From Arthrobacter sp. H35-D1 (GTDB lineage Bacteria; Actinomycetota; Actinomycetes; Actinomycetales; Micrococcaceae): a DNA stretch of 64,000 nt. The translations under genes and the position numbers were made by a program. This document shows, one piece after another, positions 28,850 to 36,879 of the stretch; position 1 is the first letter of the stretch, and each line of letters opens with the position of its first letter. Below the pieces are notes generated by a model. The model was not told where the DNA came from and searched no databases. It was given only the letters and a program-made list of their open reading frames with translations. The stretch covers positions 308,614-372,613 of the forward strand of contig NZ_JASISP010000002.1 in assembly GCF_030063185.1 (NCBI RefSeq). Direction: 5' to 3'.

Positions 28850-29169
28850 ACCTACCAGCGCTGATGGACGGATTTCTGACGTGGGAACAGGGAACCGGGA
28901 TGGCCCGCTACACCCAACTGACGCTGGCTACGGACTTGCCGGTGTACTTCGCCCACCCATACTCCTCATGGGAGTGACCCTCCAATAGACAACACCAACG
29001 GCCTGATCTGGGAATACCAACCCAAGGGCATCGAGCTCACCAGCCGCCAGCCCTATCTGGACTCCATCGCGGATGAACTCAACTACCACCTCAGGCCGTC
29101 CTAAGATTCCTCACACCAGGTGAAGTCTTGGCCAAGCTACTCAACGACAATGTTGCTAAGACGGCTTGA
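28850..29169 (+). mobile_element. IS30-family remnant, copy 2 (3' end only)
   Basis: Closely similar at DNA level to 26835-27160 of copy 1: DLPALMDGFLTWEQGT, ATDLPVYFAHPYSSW and the end FLTPGEVLAKLLNDNV plus AKTA. It carries a TGA within the catalytic region, frameshifts, and Glu instead of the second catalytic Asp. Both copies point the same way and bracket 27.2-28.8 kb, so recombination between them is possible. Confidence 0.8.
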
Positions 29170-29413
29170 CACCGCCCTTTCTTCAACGGACAAGGACATG
29201 CTGTGCAGACGGTTAGTGAAAATGACATCCCAGCAATCCTTGCCCAGTCGGTTCGTTCTCAGCTCGCACGAATAGTTCGAAGCGGCAAACGACGCACTAC
29301 CGCGGCAGACCCCGGATCTCGGATCTCAGTCGTCACGATCACCTCCCGCACCGCAGACGCGAACTGACCATGCAGAGAAACCGAACATTGGGTGGTTCTG
29401 CGGGCAGGAAACA
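29170..29413. other. 244-base stretch, one weak small frame
   Basis: A GTG at 29203 with AAGGA six bases upstream opens 54 codons ending at 29367, hydrophilic and basic (QTVSENDIPAILAQSV at the start). It is not recognised and may be chance. Confidence 0.25.
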
Positions 29414-29881
29414 TCAACGTCGCCGCGCGGCGCGCAAGGACTCGGCGGTGACCAGGACGGAAGCGCCCAGGAACACGGCGTCCTTGACCAAGAACTGCCC
29501 GGCCATGGACAGCTTCGGGAAACCACGGCCCTCTTGCCAGGCTTCCGGTGTGGTGAACAGAAAACTCAGGGTCGTGGCGAACATCCCGACCGCTCCAAGC
29601 CCGCCAAGCACGGAAGCCCTGGGAGCGAGCGGCCTCGCGGCGATCAATGATGCCATCGCGATCTCGGTCATCCCCAGGATCCTTGCCGTCTTCTTCTCAC
29701 CGAACTTCTTGAGGACGGGAGCAAACAGCGGACTCGAGGAGACCAGAGGGTGGATATTCTCCACCTCGTAGTCCTCAAACTTCAGCGCTCCGATCCACAG
29801 GAGGTTCAGCACCAGTGCGGAACGCAGGGTCGAGCTTCCCATGGACTGAAGCGCCTGGGTGGTGTCGTGTTGTGTTTTCAT
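29414..29881 (-). CDS. YkgB/DUF417 family membrane protein
   Basis: 155 residues with four membrane helices. Family marks: LVLNLLWIGALKFEDYEVENI, HPLVSSSPLFAPV, ARILGMTEIAMASLIA and SFLFTTPEAW. YkgB proteins (DoxX-like superfamily) are tied to responses to chlorine or thiol stress in other bacteria, but their reaction is unknown. A GGAGCAGCAGC stretch lies before the ATG. It is divergent from the ECF sigma gene 173 bases away, a possible regulatory link. Confidence 0.85.
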   Translation of the reverse strand: MKTQHDTTQALQSMGSSTLRSALVLNLLWIGALKFEDYEVENIHPLVSSSPLFAPVLKKFGEKKTARILGMTEIAMASLIAARPLAPRASVLGGLGAVGMFATTLSFLFTTPEAWQEGRGFPKLSMAGQFLVKDAVFLGASVLVTAESLRAARRR

Positions 29882-30042
29882 GCTGCTGCTCCTTGTTCAA
29901 CGAACCGATGCGACGGGTGCCGAACGGCACTAGAAACGTTTCATCATGGTGGTTAGTCCCGCCAACGCCGCTTTCGTTACACGATCCGCCGAGGCAGTTC
30001 ACGCCCCACCCGGAACTCGCCCGCAAACCACGCGGCAACGGC

Positions 30043-30048
30043 TAAACT
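30043..30048 (+). promoter_or_regulatory. -10 box for a leaderless sigma-factor transcript
   Basis: TAAACT ends six bases before the GTG start at 30055, so transcription would begin at or next to the start codon. The same TAAACTG plus six-base spacing occurs before the ABM gene. Confidence 0.5.
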
Positions 30049-30054
30049 GACTCG

Positions 30055-31020
30055 GTGGATGCCGCATTCGATGACCTCGCCGCCATCGCTGCCTTGCGCT
30101 CTCGCGACGAGGCCAGGGTCGGTGAGCTGGTGGCTGCATGGACGCCCGGCATGCTGCGATTGGCACGCACCCACACCGTCAGTGTGGCCTCCGCCGAGGA
30201 CGCTGTCCAAGATGCCTGGGTCACTGTGCTCACCGGGATTGAGCGCTTCGAGGGTCGGAGCACGCTTCGCACCTGGGTGCTGGGGATCGTCATCAACACC
30301 GCCCGCCGCGCTGGAGCACGCGAGCACCGAACCCTTCCGTTCTCTTCAACCGGGTGGGCAGACCGTGGGGATGGGTGGGAGCCGGCGGTCGCCCCTGCGC
30401 GCTTCCATCCGCAGACCGGCCACTGGGTGTCATCGCCTTTGCGCTGGGACCTGCTGCCCGAGGAACAGTTGAGCGCCGGCGAGCTGCGATCCGTCATCGA
30501 TGCCGCCCTGACGGCATTGCCCCCGCGGCAACGGGCCGTCATGACAGCCCGGGACGTATTGGGGCTCTCTGGGGAAGAGGTTGGGGCCTTGTACATGCTC
30601 GGAGACGGCAATCAGCGGGTACTTTTGCATCGGGGCCGGAGCAAGGTCCGGGCCGCCGTCGAACGCTACGTGGCGACAGGCACTGATCTACCGGATCCGG
30701 CTGAGGCGGTGGCGGTGGCACGCAGCGCACCTGCGAGCGAGCCAGGGGCCCAACCATGTCCGCCTCGGCCAGGCTCCCGTCAACCGGTGGTGTGCCGACA
30801 GCTCGTGGAACTGGTGACAGATTATCTGGAAGGTGCGCTCAACACCGGACTGCGAGACCGGGTAGAAGAACACCTTGCCACCTGCCGGCACTGCAATGGA
30901 TACGTAGCCCAGGTGCGGCGCCTGCTCGATCTCACCGCCGAAATCGCCCCAACGGCACCACCACACATCGTCTCCCGGCTTGCCGCCGCGCTAAGGAATG
31001 CCACCGGCTCGGACTTATAA
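30055..31020 (+). CDS. ECF sigma factor fused to a zinc-finger (ZAS) anti-sigma domain
   Basis: 321 residues. Sigma region 2 is at about 25-85 (AEDAVQDAWVTVLTGIERF, LRTWVLGIVINTARR) and region 4 at about 155-210 (LTALPPRQRAVMTARDV, LSGEEVGALY). After a Pro/Ala-rich linker (about 215-240) comes a complete zf-HC2 domain at about 243-292: CRQLVELVTDYLEGALN then HLATCRHC, the HxxxCxxC zinc site. A sigma factor carrying its own redox- or metal-sensing brake is implied. No separate anti-sigma gene follows. Probably leaderless. It may drive the ABM and YkgB-like neighbours. Confidence 0.85.
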   Translation: MDAAFDDLAAIAALRSRDEARVGELVAAWTPGMLRLARTHTVSVASAEDAVQDAWVTVLTGIERFEGRSTLRTWVLGIVINTARRAGAREHRTLPFSSTGWADRGDGWEPAVAPARFHPQTGHWVSSPLRWDLLPEEQLSAGELRSVIDAALTALPPRQRAVMTARDVLGLSGEEVGALYMLGDGNQRVLLHRGRSKVRAAVERYVATGTDLPDPAEAVAVARSAPASEPGAQPCPPRPGSRQPVVCRQLVELVTDYLEGALNTGLRDRVEEHLATCRHCNGYVAQVRRLLDLTAEIAPTAPPHIVSRLAAALRNATGSDL

Positions 31021-31056
31021 CCGCTGCGGGCCCTGTCATTGTCGGAAAGCGACTTC

Positions 31057-31062
31057 TAAACT
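31057..31062 (+). promoter_or_regulatory. -10 box before the ABM gene
   Basis: TAAACT, then six bases (GTTCCC), then ATG: the same leaderless arrangement as the sigma gene upstream. Confidence 0.5.
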
Positions 31063-31068
31063 GTTCCC

Positions 31069-31395
31069 ATGACAGTCACAACCATCAACACCGACGATTC
31101 CATCATGACCCTGGTGAACGTTTTTATGGTCTCCCCCGAACACCAGCAAGAGCTTGTCGACGTGCTCGTCGAGGCGACGGATGCCGTCATGCAAGGCATG
31201 CCCGGATTCATCTCCGCCAACATTCACCGAAGCCCCGATGGACGGCACGTGGTGAACTACGCACAGTGGCAAAGTCGCGCGCACTTCGAGGCCATGCGAG
31301 AAAACCCGGCGGCAGGCGCCCACATGAAACGAGCCGCGGATCTCGCCGAATTCATGCCAATCGTGTGCGACGCCGTGCACGTCAGGCACGTGTAA
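31069..31395 (+). CDS. antibiotic biosynthesis monooxygenase (ABM) domain protein
   Basis: 108 residues, a single ferredoxin-like ABM domain: TLVNVFMVSPEHQQELVDVL, MPGFISANIHRSPDG and VVNYAQWQSRAHFEAM. Such proteins act as cofactor-free oxygenases on quinone-like compounds or as dimeric stress proteins. It lies 48 bases after the sigma gene with its own -10 box, and may belong to that regulon. Confidence 0.85.
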   Translation: MTVTTINTDDSIMTLVNVFMVSPEHQQELVDVLVEATDAVMQGMPGFISANIHRSPDGRHVVNYAQWQSRAHFEAMRENPAAGAHMKRAADLAEFMPIVCDAVHVRHV

Positions 31396-31468
31396 CGCAG
31401 GTTCGCAAGGTTGGCATGGCCAAATACTGCGTAGCATCAGAATAGGCATTGGCGAGGAGCGTGGCAAA

Positions 31469-31930
31469 ATGTTTGAGAAATTTACCGATCCGGCTCAACG
31501 CGTGGTGGTGTTGGCTCAAGTGGAGGCCCGCGAGCTCAACCACCATCACTTCGGCACGGAGGACATCCTGCTCGGCCTCATCCGCGAAGGCGAGGGCATC
31601 GCCGCGCAGGCGCTGGAGTCCATGGATGTTTCATTGGACGCCGTTCGTGGGCAGGTGCGGGAGATCGTTGAAAACAGCCCGGAGGCGCCCCAAGGCCACA
31701 TCCCATTCACCCCGCATGCCAAGGCAGTACTGGAACTCGCCCTTGACGCGGCGCAGGAGCTGGGCCACAACTACATTGATACAGAGCACATCCTGCTCGG
31801 CCTGATCCGAGCGGGCGAGGGTGTTGCAATCGAGGTCCTCATCAAGCTTGGGGCCTCTCCCGGCGCGCTTCGCCAGCGAGTCATACAGTTACTCTCCGGC
31901 TATCACGACGAGGAATCCGACGACTCCTAG
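31469..31930 (+). CDS. stand-alone ClpN (repeat) domain protein, ClpC2-like
   Basis: 153 residues with two Clp N-terminal repeats: FTDPAQRVVVLAQVEARELN with HHFGTEDILLGLIREGEG, and FTPHAKAVLELALDAAQELG with YIDTEHILLGLIRAGEG. There is no AAA+ domain. It resembles mycobacterial ClpC2, which mimics the ClpC1 N-domain and can bind the same ligands; it may decoy or deliver clients to ClpC-ClpP. GAGGAG lies eight bases before the ATG. It is in line with the sigma/ABM genes but probably transcribed on its own. Confidence 0.88.
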   Translation: MFEKFTDPAQRVVVLAQVEARELNHHHFGTEDILLGLIREGEGIAAQALESMDVSLDAVRGQVREIVENSPEAPQGHIPFTPHAKAVLELALDAAQELGHNYIDTEHILLGLIRAGEGVAIEVLIKLGASPGALRQRVIQLLSGYHDEESDDS

Positions 31931-31963
31931 TCTTCGCGACCGGTCGACGTCGTCGGGCACGTT

Positions 31964-32767
31964 TCATCTTCTCCAGCGGTAGGGCGTGGTCGTTGACACT
32001 TTGAGAAGTCCGGAGCGTTCGAGGATCGGGCGTGAATATTCGGTGGAGTCGCTGTGAATAAGCGATTTGCCGCGACTCAGCGCCGAACGCGCGCGTGCAG
32101 CCGTCAAGGCACGGTAGATCCCGCGTCCGCGCCATTCTTCGCGGGTCGCCCCGCCCCAGATCCCTGCAAACTTGGTGCCCGGAACCAGCTCAAGGCGTCC
32201 TGCCGTCACAATACGCCCCTCGACCTCGCCAACCCACAGTTCCATCCCGGGGTCAATGGCGAACCGATGCAGCAGGGCGTCCGCCATCTCCTCGGAGACG
32301 GGGTCTCCAAAGACCTCGTCCTGCATGGCACTCATGGCACGGACGTCCGGTTCCTCGGTCACTTGCCGCAGCGTCACACCCGCGGGCAGTGAAACCTCGA
32401 CTGCCAAGGCAGACGCTTCACCGATCATGATCGACTCGGGATCATCCGCGGTGAAGCCGTTGTCCAACAACGCCTCGTGCAGCCCCGGTGCATGGTCGTG
32501 TCCACGGGTCTTCCATTCGACCCGGGTGATTTCGGGGTCCTCCCGGTAATAAGCCATCACCTCGGGAACAAGCCGTCGAATGGCCGCGTTGTCTGCCGCA
32601 TCGAGGTCCTGGTAGGTGATAAATCCTCGCCCGTTCATGAAGGTCACAAGGCGCAGCGGACCGTGGCGAGCAACTTTGATGGCGCTCGGTGTCTCGGCAT
32701 CAGTGCGCAGCTGCGCGTCGTAGGCCGCGAGGAATTGTGCCCGCTTTTTCAATTCGTCGTCTGTCAT
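31964..32767 (-). CDS. GNAT-family N-acetyltransferase
   Basis: 267 residues from the ATG at 32767; a longer upstream frame lacks support. The acetyl-CoA site is in GIWGGATREEWRGRGIYRAL (the RxxGxG/A-like loop, near residue 215), preceded by VGEVEGRIVTAGRLELV and followed by LIHSDSTEYSRPILERSGL. The N-terminal half is a divergent domain. Substrate unknown. Bases 32768-33015 upstream contain no gene. Confidence 0.8.
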   Translation of the reverse strand: MTDDELKKRAQFLAAYDAQLRTDAETPSAIKVARHGPLRLVTFMNGRGFITYQDLDAADNAAIRRLVPEVMAYYREDPEITRVEWKTRGHDHAPGLHEALLDNGFTADDPESIMIGEASALAVEVSLPAGVTLRQVTEEPDVRAMSAMQDEVFGDPVSEEMADALLHRFAIDPGMELWVGEVEGRIVTAGRLELVPGTKFAGIWGGATREEWRGRGIYRALTAARARSALSRGKSLIHSDSTEYSRPILERSGLLKVSTTTPYRWRR

Positions 32768-33015
32768 TTGTCCATTCTCGCTGACGGCCCCGGATCCGGA
32801 GCTACTAAGTGTCACCAGTCCGGATTCCGTGTCACCAACCTTTGGCCAGGTTGTGGTTGTTCGACTCGACGACTTGGAATCACCCGCAAGTGGTCGTTTG
32901 TGCGTCCCGTATTGAGAACCTTGTGCGGGCGTGACATTGTGCCGGCCCCGCAGCTTGGCCTGATCGTGACAAATTGGACTAGTTACATGCGCGGCCGAGC
33001 CACCACCTTCCGGAC

Positions 33016-33201
33016 TCACGGCCCTGGGTCGAAAAAGGACGCCAAGACGTCAGAAGTCAGTACTACCGTGGTCGCCACAAATAGCATCAGTACCGCACCG
33101 GCAACGACCATGAGTTTCTGATTTTCTTTCACGAAGTCAGGATATGGCTCTTGGCGCACCGGCTTGGCGTCGCGACCCTGTTCAGTTCCTTGTTCTGCCA
33201 T
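33016..33201 (-). CDS. small one-helix membrane protein, 61 aa
   Basis: A hydrophilic start rich in Gln/Glu (about 28 residues) and one clear membrane helix (LMVVAGAVLMLFVATTVVL), ending DPGP. It sits 22 bases downstream of the MmyB-type regulator on the same strand and may be cotranscribed. No family recognised. Confidence 0.55.
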   Translation of the reverse strand: MAEQGTEQGRDAKPVRQEPYPDFVKENQKLMVVAGAVLMLFVATTVVLTSDVLASFFDPGP

Positions 33202-33223
33202 CCACAGTTCGTAGCGGGAACGG

Positions 33224-34063
33224 TCAGCGGGAGGTCAGGGTAGTTGATCCGACGACCGTGAGGAGCTTGAGTCGCTCTGCGCTTATGGTCCCGGGCGTAG
33301 CGGTGAATACAAGGAGGGTCTGCATTTCGTCGGGATCGAGGGCCACTTGGCAGAAAAGAGTGAGATCACCGACTTCGGGGTGCGTGAATCGTTTCTCTTG
33401 CGAGTGGCGGAGTCCGACCTCGTTTGCTTCCCATAGGCGAGCGAACTCCGCACTGTGTTTCCGCAACTGCAGGATCAGTGGCGTGGTGCTCGCGGGGTCG
33501 AGACGGGCTGCTGCGGTGCGGAGTTGGGAGACGTTAACCCGACTGTGATGCTCGTGGTCGTCTTGGGGGTAGAGAGATCGCGAGGTCGGGTCGGTGAACC
33601 ACCGGTAGGTGGCGCTTCGCATGCGCCCGGTGTAGTGGGTTTCTTCGCCGAGGAGCGCGATGGCGGCGGGGTTCTGGGCAATAGTCTCACCGAGCGGCCC
33701 CATGACTTGTGCTGGTGTATCGATGAGACGGTCGAGGATTCGCATCAGACCGGGATTGACGTGAGTAGATGATCCTGGCCTCGTTGACGGCTGGTGGCCG
33801 GCGAGGCGCAGCAGATGGTCACGTTCGTCAACGGTAAGCCGCAATCCGCGGGCAAGTGCACCGATTATCTGCTCCGATGGCTGCGGGCCAGCGCCGCGCT
33901 CAAGTCGTGAAAGGTAGTCGGCTGACATGTCCGCGAGGCTGGCGACCTCTTCACGTCGAAGCCCGATGCTGCGACGACGGGATCCGCGCGGCAGCCCGAG
34001 GTCTTCGGGTTGCAGCGCCTCACGGCGGGTGCGGATGAAACGTCCGACCTCGATCTGGTCCAT
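33224..34063 (-). CDS. XRE-family regulator with MmyB-like ligand domain
   Basis: 279 residues. The helix-turn-helix is at about 30-85: SIGLRREEVASLADMSADY and LSRLERGAGPQPSEQIIGAL, the diagnostic start of this family. Residues about 105-270 form the MmyB/MLTR ligand-binding domain (PAQVMGPLGETIAQNPAAIAL, with FTHPEVGDLTLFCQ), which binds fatty-acid-like ligands in the one known structure. It faces an SDR gene 165 bases away, a common actinobacterial pairing, so it probably represses that gene. Confidence 0.88.
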   Translation of the reverse strand: MDQIEVGRFIRTRREALQPEDLGLPRGSRRRSIGLRREEVASLADMSADYLSRLERGAGPQPSEQIIGALARGLRLTVDERDHLLRLAGHQPSTRPGSSTHVNPGLMRILDRLIDTPAQVMGPLGETIAQNPAAIALLGEETHYTGRMRSATYRWFTDPTSRSLYPQDDHEHHSRVNVSQLRTAAARLDPASTTPLILQLRKHSAEFARLWEANEVGLRHSQEKRFTHPEVGDLTLFCQVALDPDEMQTLLVFTATPGTISAERLKLLTVVGSTTLTSR

Positions 34064-34228
34064 GTGTGTGCTGCCTTCCCTCTCTCGTCCCTGTCACTCT
34101 GCCTCTTTTTACGAGTCTGATCCAGTGCACGGCGTTCAGTGGATAAACGTGTCCTTGTACCCCCTGGAAAAAGGCGGTGAACTGGTCTTCGTAGCCGAAC
34201 AGATGGCCGCGAATAAAGGAGAACCGCC

Positions 34229-35086
34229 ATGAGCAAGTGGACCACGGCAGATATGCCGGCCATGACAGGCAAGACCGTAGTGGTGACCGGCGCCTCCAGC
34301 GGTATCGGACTCATCGACGCCCGTGAATTCGCCGCAGCAGGCGCCCACGTCGTGCTCGCCGTTCGCAACCTCCAGAAGGGGAACGACGTCGCGACCATGA
34401 TGGTCGGCGGCACGGAGGTTCGCCAACTGGACGTGTCCGACCTGACGAGCGTGCGAGCGTTCGCCGACGCATGGACCGGGTCATTGGATGTCCTCGTAAA
34501 CAACGCCGGCGTCATGGACGTTCCTCTTTCGCGCTCCCGTGACGGACTGGATGTACAGACGGCAACGAACTCGTTTGGCCCGTTCCTGCTGACCAACTTA
34601 CTGCTGCCCCACATCACCGACCGGGTGGTGTGGGTGACGAGCCAGCTGCACCGAATGGGGCACCTGAACGTTGCCGACCTCAATTGGGAAACGCGTGCAT
34701 ACAAGCCTATGGATGCCTACAACGACGCGAAACTTCAGGTCGTGCTATATTCCCTCGAACTCCAACGACGCCTGACTGCGGAAGGATCAACGGTGCGTTC
34801 CGTTGTGGCGCACCCCGGAATCGCGACCACGACGCTGGCGGCGCACTCGTCCTCGAACGCCATCAACAGGTTCTCGTTCCTCCTCAACGACCCAGAACAC
34901 GGCGCCCTACCCACCCTCTTCGCGGCCACCCAGAATGTGGACGGCAATGCCTACATCGGTCCCAGCGGGCTCGGAAGCATCAAGGGCAACCCGAAAGTAC
35001 GCAAACCAGGCAAGACCGGCCGGGACCCTGAGGCTGCATCGATACTCTGGTCGGCCGTCAGCGCAAAGGTCGGGATGTCGGGGTGA
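34229..35086 (+). CDS. short-chain dehydrogenase/reductase
   Basis: 285 residues. Cofactor loop VVTGASSGIGLIDAREFA, LAVRNLQKG (NADP type), NNAG (near residue 92), WVTSQLHRMG and the active site YNDAK (near 165), followed by VVAHPGIATTTL. It belongs to the WW-oxidoreductase/retinol dehydrogenase-like group. GGAGAACCGCC precedes the ATG. Under probable control of the facing MmyB-type regulator. Substrate unknown. Confidence 0.87.
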   Translation: MSKWTTADMPAMTGKTVVVTGASSGIGLIDAREFAAAGAHVVLAVRNLQKGNDVATMMVGGTEVRQLDVSDLTSVRAFADAWTGSLDVLVNNAGVMDVPLSRSRDGLDVQTATNSFGPFLLTNLLLPHITDRVVWVTSQLHRMGHLNVADLNWETRAYKPMDAYNDAKLQVVLYSLELQRRLTAEGSTVRSVVAHPGIATTTLAAHSSSNAINRFSFLLNDPEHGALPTLFAATQNVDGNAYIGPSGLGSIKGNPKVRKPGKTGRDPEAASILWSAVSAKVGMSG

Positions 35087-35245
35087 AGCTCCGGCTGGAA
35101 GCCGTTGACTGCTCGCCCGTAAGCGGGTCGGCCGGCGGTGCGCTTACGGAGGGAATTCGATTTACACCCGCGCAAGGCCGCCTTGTTCCGCTGGCGAACG
35201 GCTTGCGAGACTGTTTAGTGCTTCAAGAACAAGAAATCGATGGGC

Positions 35246-35264
35246 TTCTGAATACGTTCTGAAT
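35246..35264 (+). promoter_or_regulatory. direct repeat before the first toxin-antitoxin pair
   Basis: TTCTGAAT occurs twice with an 11-base period (35246-35253 and 35257-35264), one helical turn apart and 12 bases before the antitoxin ATG. Antitoxins usually bind such sites to repress their own operon. Confidence 0.5.
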
Positions 35265-35276
35265 TAGGCTAGAAGC

Positions 35277-35732
35277 ATGAATACACCCACCCGTTCCCGA
35301 ACCACGTTTCAGTCGTCTGAATTGAGCCGCTCTTCCGCTGAGGTCTTCGCGGCTGCGGCAGATCATCCTGTTGAGGTCACTCGTCGTGACGGTGAATCTC
35401 TGGTGCTGATGTCCGGCAGTGCAGATCGGGCACGCACTGCTCTGCTGGAGCTGGCAGCCCAGCTTGTTGCGGTTTCAACGAGCACCGATGGAACTCTCGT
35501 AAGGCGCATGATCGACAGATTCCCTTGGATGCTGGCGCTGAGCCCAGCTGATCGCGAGACGTGTGCTAACGATATTTTGTCCGCCGCACGCGCTTCGTTC
35601 GCCACCAACCAGCCACACCTAGCCATTGCTGAACTCACAGCCTGGCGCGAAACGGCGACAGCCATCGCGGCCGGCCTCAGTCAGGAGCCCGTGGAATGGC
35701 TCGATGACTCCGTAATCGTCGAGCGACCCTAA
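35277..35732 (+). CDS. antitoxin of a type II module, Phd/YefM-like with long C-terminus
   Basis: 151 residues, almost twice the usual Phd length. Residues about 8-50 fit the Phd/YefM DNA-binding fold: TTFQSSELSRSSAEVFAAAA and HPVEVTRRDGESLVLMS. The remaining 100 residues are helical (LVRRMIDRFPWMLALSPADR, ELTAWRETATAIA) and probably neutralise the partner. The toxin-like gene starts three bases after the stop. Low G+C and orphan context suggest transfer. Inference from gene order and fold only. Confidence 0.7.
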   Translation: MNTPTRSRTTFQSSELSRSSAEVFAAAADHPVEVTRRDGESLVLMSGSADRARTALLELAAQLVAVSTSTDGTLVRRMIDRFPWMLALSPADRETCANDILSAARASFATNQPHLAIAELTAWRETATAIAAGLSQEPVEWLDDSVIVERP

Positions 35733-35735
35733 AGC

Positions 35736-36077
35736 ATGACCAAGAACCTGAAGGTCGAGCGGCCAACCAAGAAGTCTGAATACGAGATTCGCTTCGCCTC
35801 TGCCCAAGCCCAGCGTGGCTGGATGAATCTAAAGGCCACGATCAGGGGCCCCTTGGCTGATGCTTGGGATTTTCTGACGAGGACACCTCTGTCTGTTACA
35901 CCGACCAATTATCACTTGCGTGGTGAACACGGCGTCGTGACCCGTAATGGCTCTACCCATGAGCGACGGCAGCACAAGCCAACACTCAAAGGCGATGCTC
36001 GCATCTGGTTCTATGTCGAGGGCCCGGTAGTCTTTCTGGAGCAGATCCATACCAAGCATCCCAATGAGACCAAGTAG
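35736..36077 (+). CDS. toxin-like partner, RelE/ParE-type
   Basis: 113 residues, basic. It begins with SEYEIRFASAQAQRGWMNLK, a strand-helix start typical of RelE/ParE toxins, has YHLRGEHGVVTRNG and RRQHKPTLKGDARIWFYVEG, and ends with VVFLEQIHTKHPNETK, where RelE toxins have the last strands and catalytic His/Lys. It lies three bases after the putative antitoxin. Likely an mRNA interferase or gyrase poison; activity not shown. Confidence 0.7.
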   Translation: MTKNLKVERPTKKSEYEIRFASAQAQRGWMNLKATIRGPLADAWDFLTRTPLSVTPTNYHLRGEHGVVTRNGSTHERRQHKPTLKGDARIWFYVEGPVVFLEQIHTKHPNETK

Positions 36078-36239
36078 AGAGATTGGGAAAAGAAAAACAT
36101 CCGACACTAGGGCCCCTCGGACAGCTGGCCACCGGACCGCAGTTCGGTCAGAACAAGCCTCCCAGAGTCCTTCCATAGGGGAACGTCCTGCGGAACGTTC
36201 CAGCCCTTGTCAAACGAAGATCGACCCCGTACTGTTAGG

Positions 36240-36259
36240 ACGTACGCTATAACGTACGT
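36240..36259. promoter_or_regulatory. operator/promoter of the YefM-YoeB module
   Basis: ACGTACG (36240-36246) and ACGTACGT (36252-36259) flank a TATAAC -10-like box (36248-36253). AGGAG follows nine bases before the antitoxin ATG. Repeated GTAC cores fit autorepression by YefM or YefM-YoeB. Confidence 0.6.
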
Positions 36260-36274
36260 CAGGAGAATCGTATC

Positions 36275-36538
36275 ATGGCCATCACAGCTACGGCGGCGCG
36301 CAAAGACTTCTATCGACTCATCGAAGAGGTCAATCATGACCACAATGAAATCGAGATCACCTCCAAGAGTGGCTCTGCTTTTCTTGTATCTGGTCATGAA
36401 TACAATTCGCTTCGCGAAGCCGCCTATCTTCTTCGTTCGCCCGTTAACGCGGCCCGCCTCGCCGCCTCGGCGCAACAAGTCCGTGAGGGTCGAGCGACTC
36501 CTCGTGATTTGGTCGAGACGGACGAGCAACCGGCGTAA
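36275..36538 (+). CDS. yefM: YefM-family antitoxin
   Basis: 87 residues of standard length: ITATAARKDFYRLIEEVNHD, EIEITSKSGSAFLVSGHEYN, SLREAAYLLRSPVNAARL match the Phd/YefM family throughout. The N-terminal half binds DNA and the acidic C-terminus wraps YoeB. The stop overlaps the toxin start (TAATG), giving coupled translation. A palindromic operator lies just upstream. Confidence 0.92.
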   Translation: MAITATAARKDFYRLIEEVNHDHNEIEITSKSGSAFLVSGHEYNSLREAAYLLRSPVNAARLAASAQQVREGRATPRDLVETDEQPA

Positions 36539-36795
36539 TGCTGACACTCGCCTTCACCGATGACGGCTGGGACGATTACCAACACTGGATATCGACCGAC
36601 AGAACAATCCTGAAACGAGTGAACATGCTGATCAAAGAGGCCCGGCGCGATCCCACAGCGGGAATCGGCAAACCTGAGCAGCTCAAGTATCTCGATGGCT
36701 CACCCTGGTCGCGGCGGATCACACAAGAACACCGCATGGTCTATTCCTTTGACAACGAGCAACTTGTCGTTTGGCAGTGCCGCTACCACTACTGA
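36538..36795 (+). CDS. yoeB: YoeB-family mRNA interferase toxin
   Basis: 85 residues. LAFTDDGWDDYQHWISTDR, NMLIKEARRDPTAGIGKPEQLK, YLDGSPWSRRITQEHRMVY and the terminal CRYHY are hallmarks; the catalytic Glu, Arg and terminal His/Tyr of YoeB are in place. It cleaves mRNA on the ribosome when freed from YefM. It is intact and so presumably active. Confidence 0.93.
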   Translation: MLTLAFTDDGWDDYQHWISTDRTILKRVNMLIKEARRDPTAGIGKPEQLKYLDGSPWSRRITQEHRMVYSFDNEQLVVWQCRYHY

Positions 36796-36879
36796 CCCGT
36801 AACAGGTGCGGTCGCCCACGATCAGCTGTTCACAATTCAAGACACCAATCCGTGCCTGGTTGCGTCAGAGGCGCATTCC

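Noticed and set aside
32767-33019. N-terminal extension of the acetyltransferase up to 33019
   Set aside because: The added 84 residues are low-complexity and run into the next gene; the ATG at 32767 begins the protein-like part.
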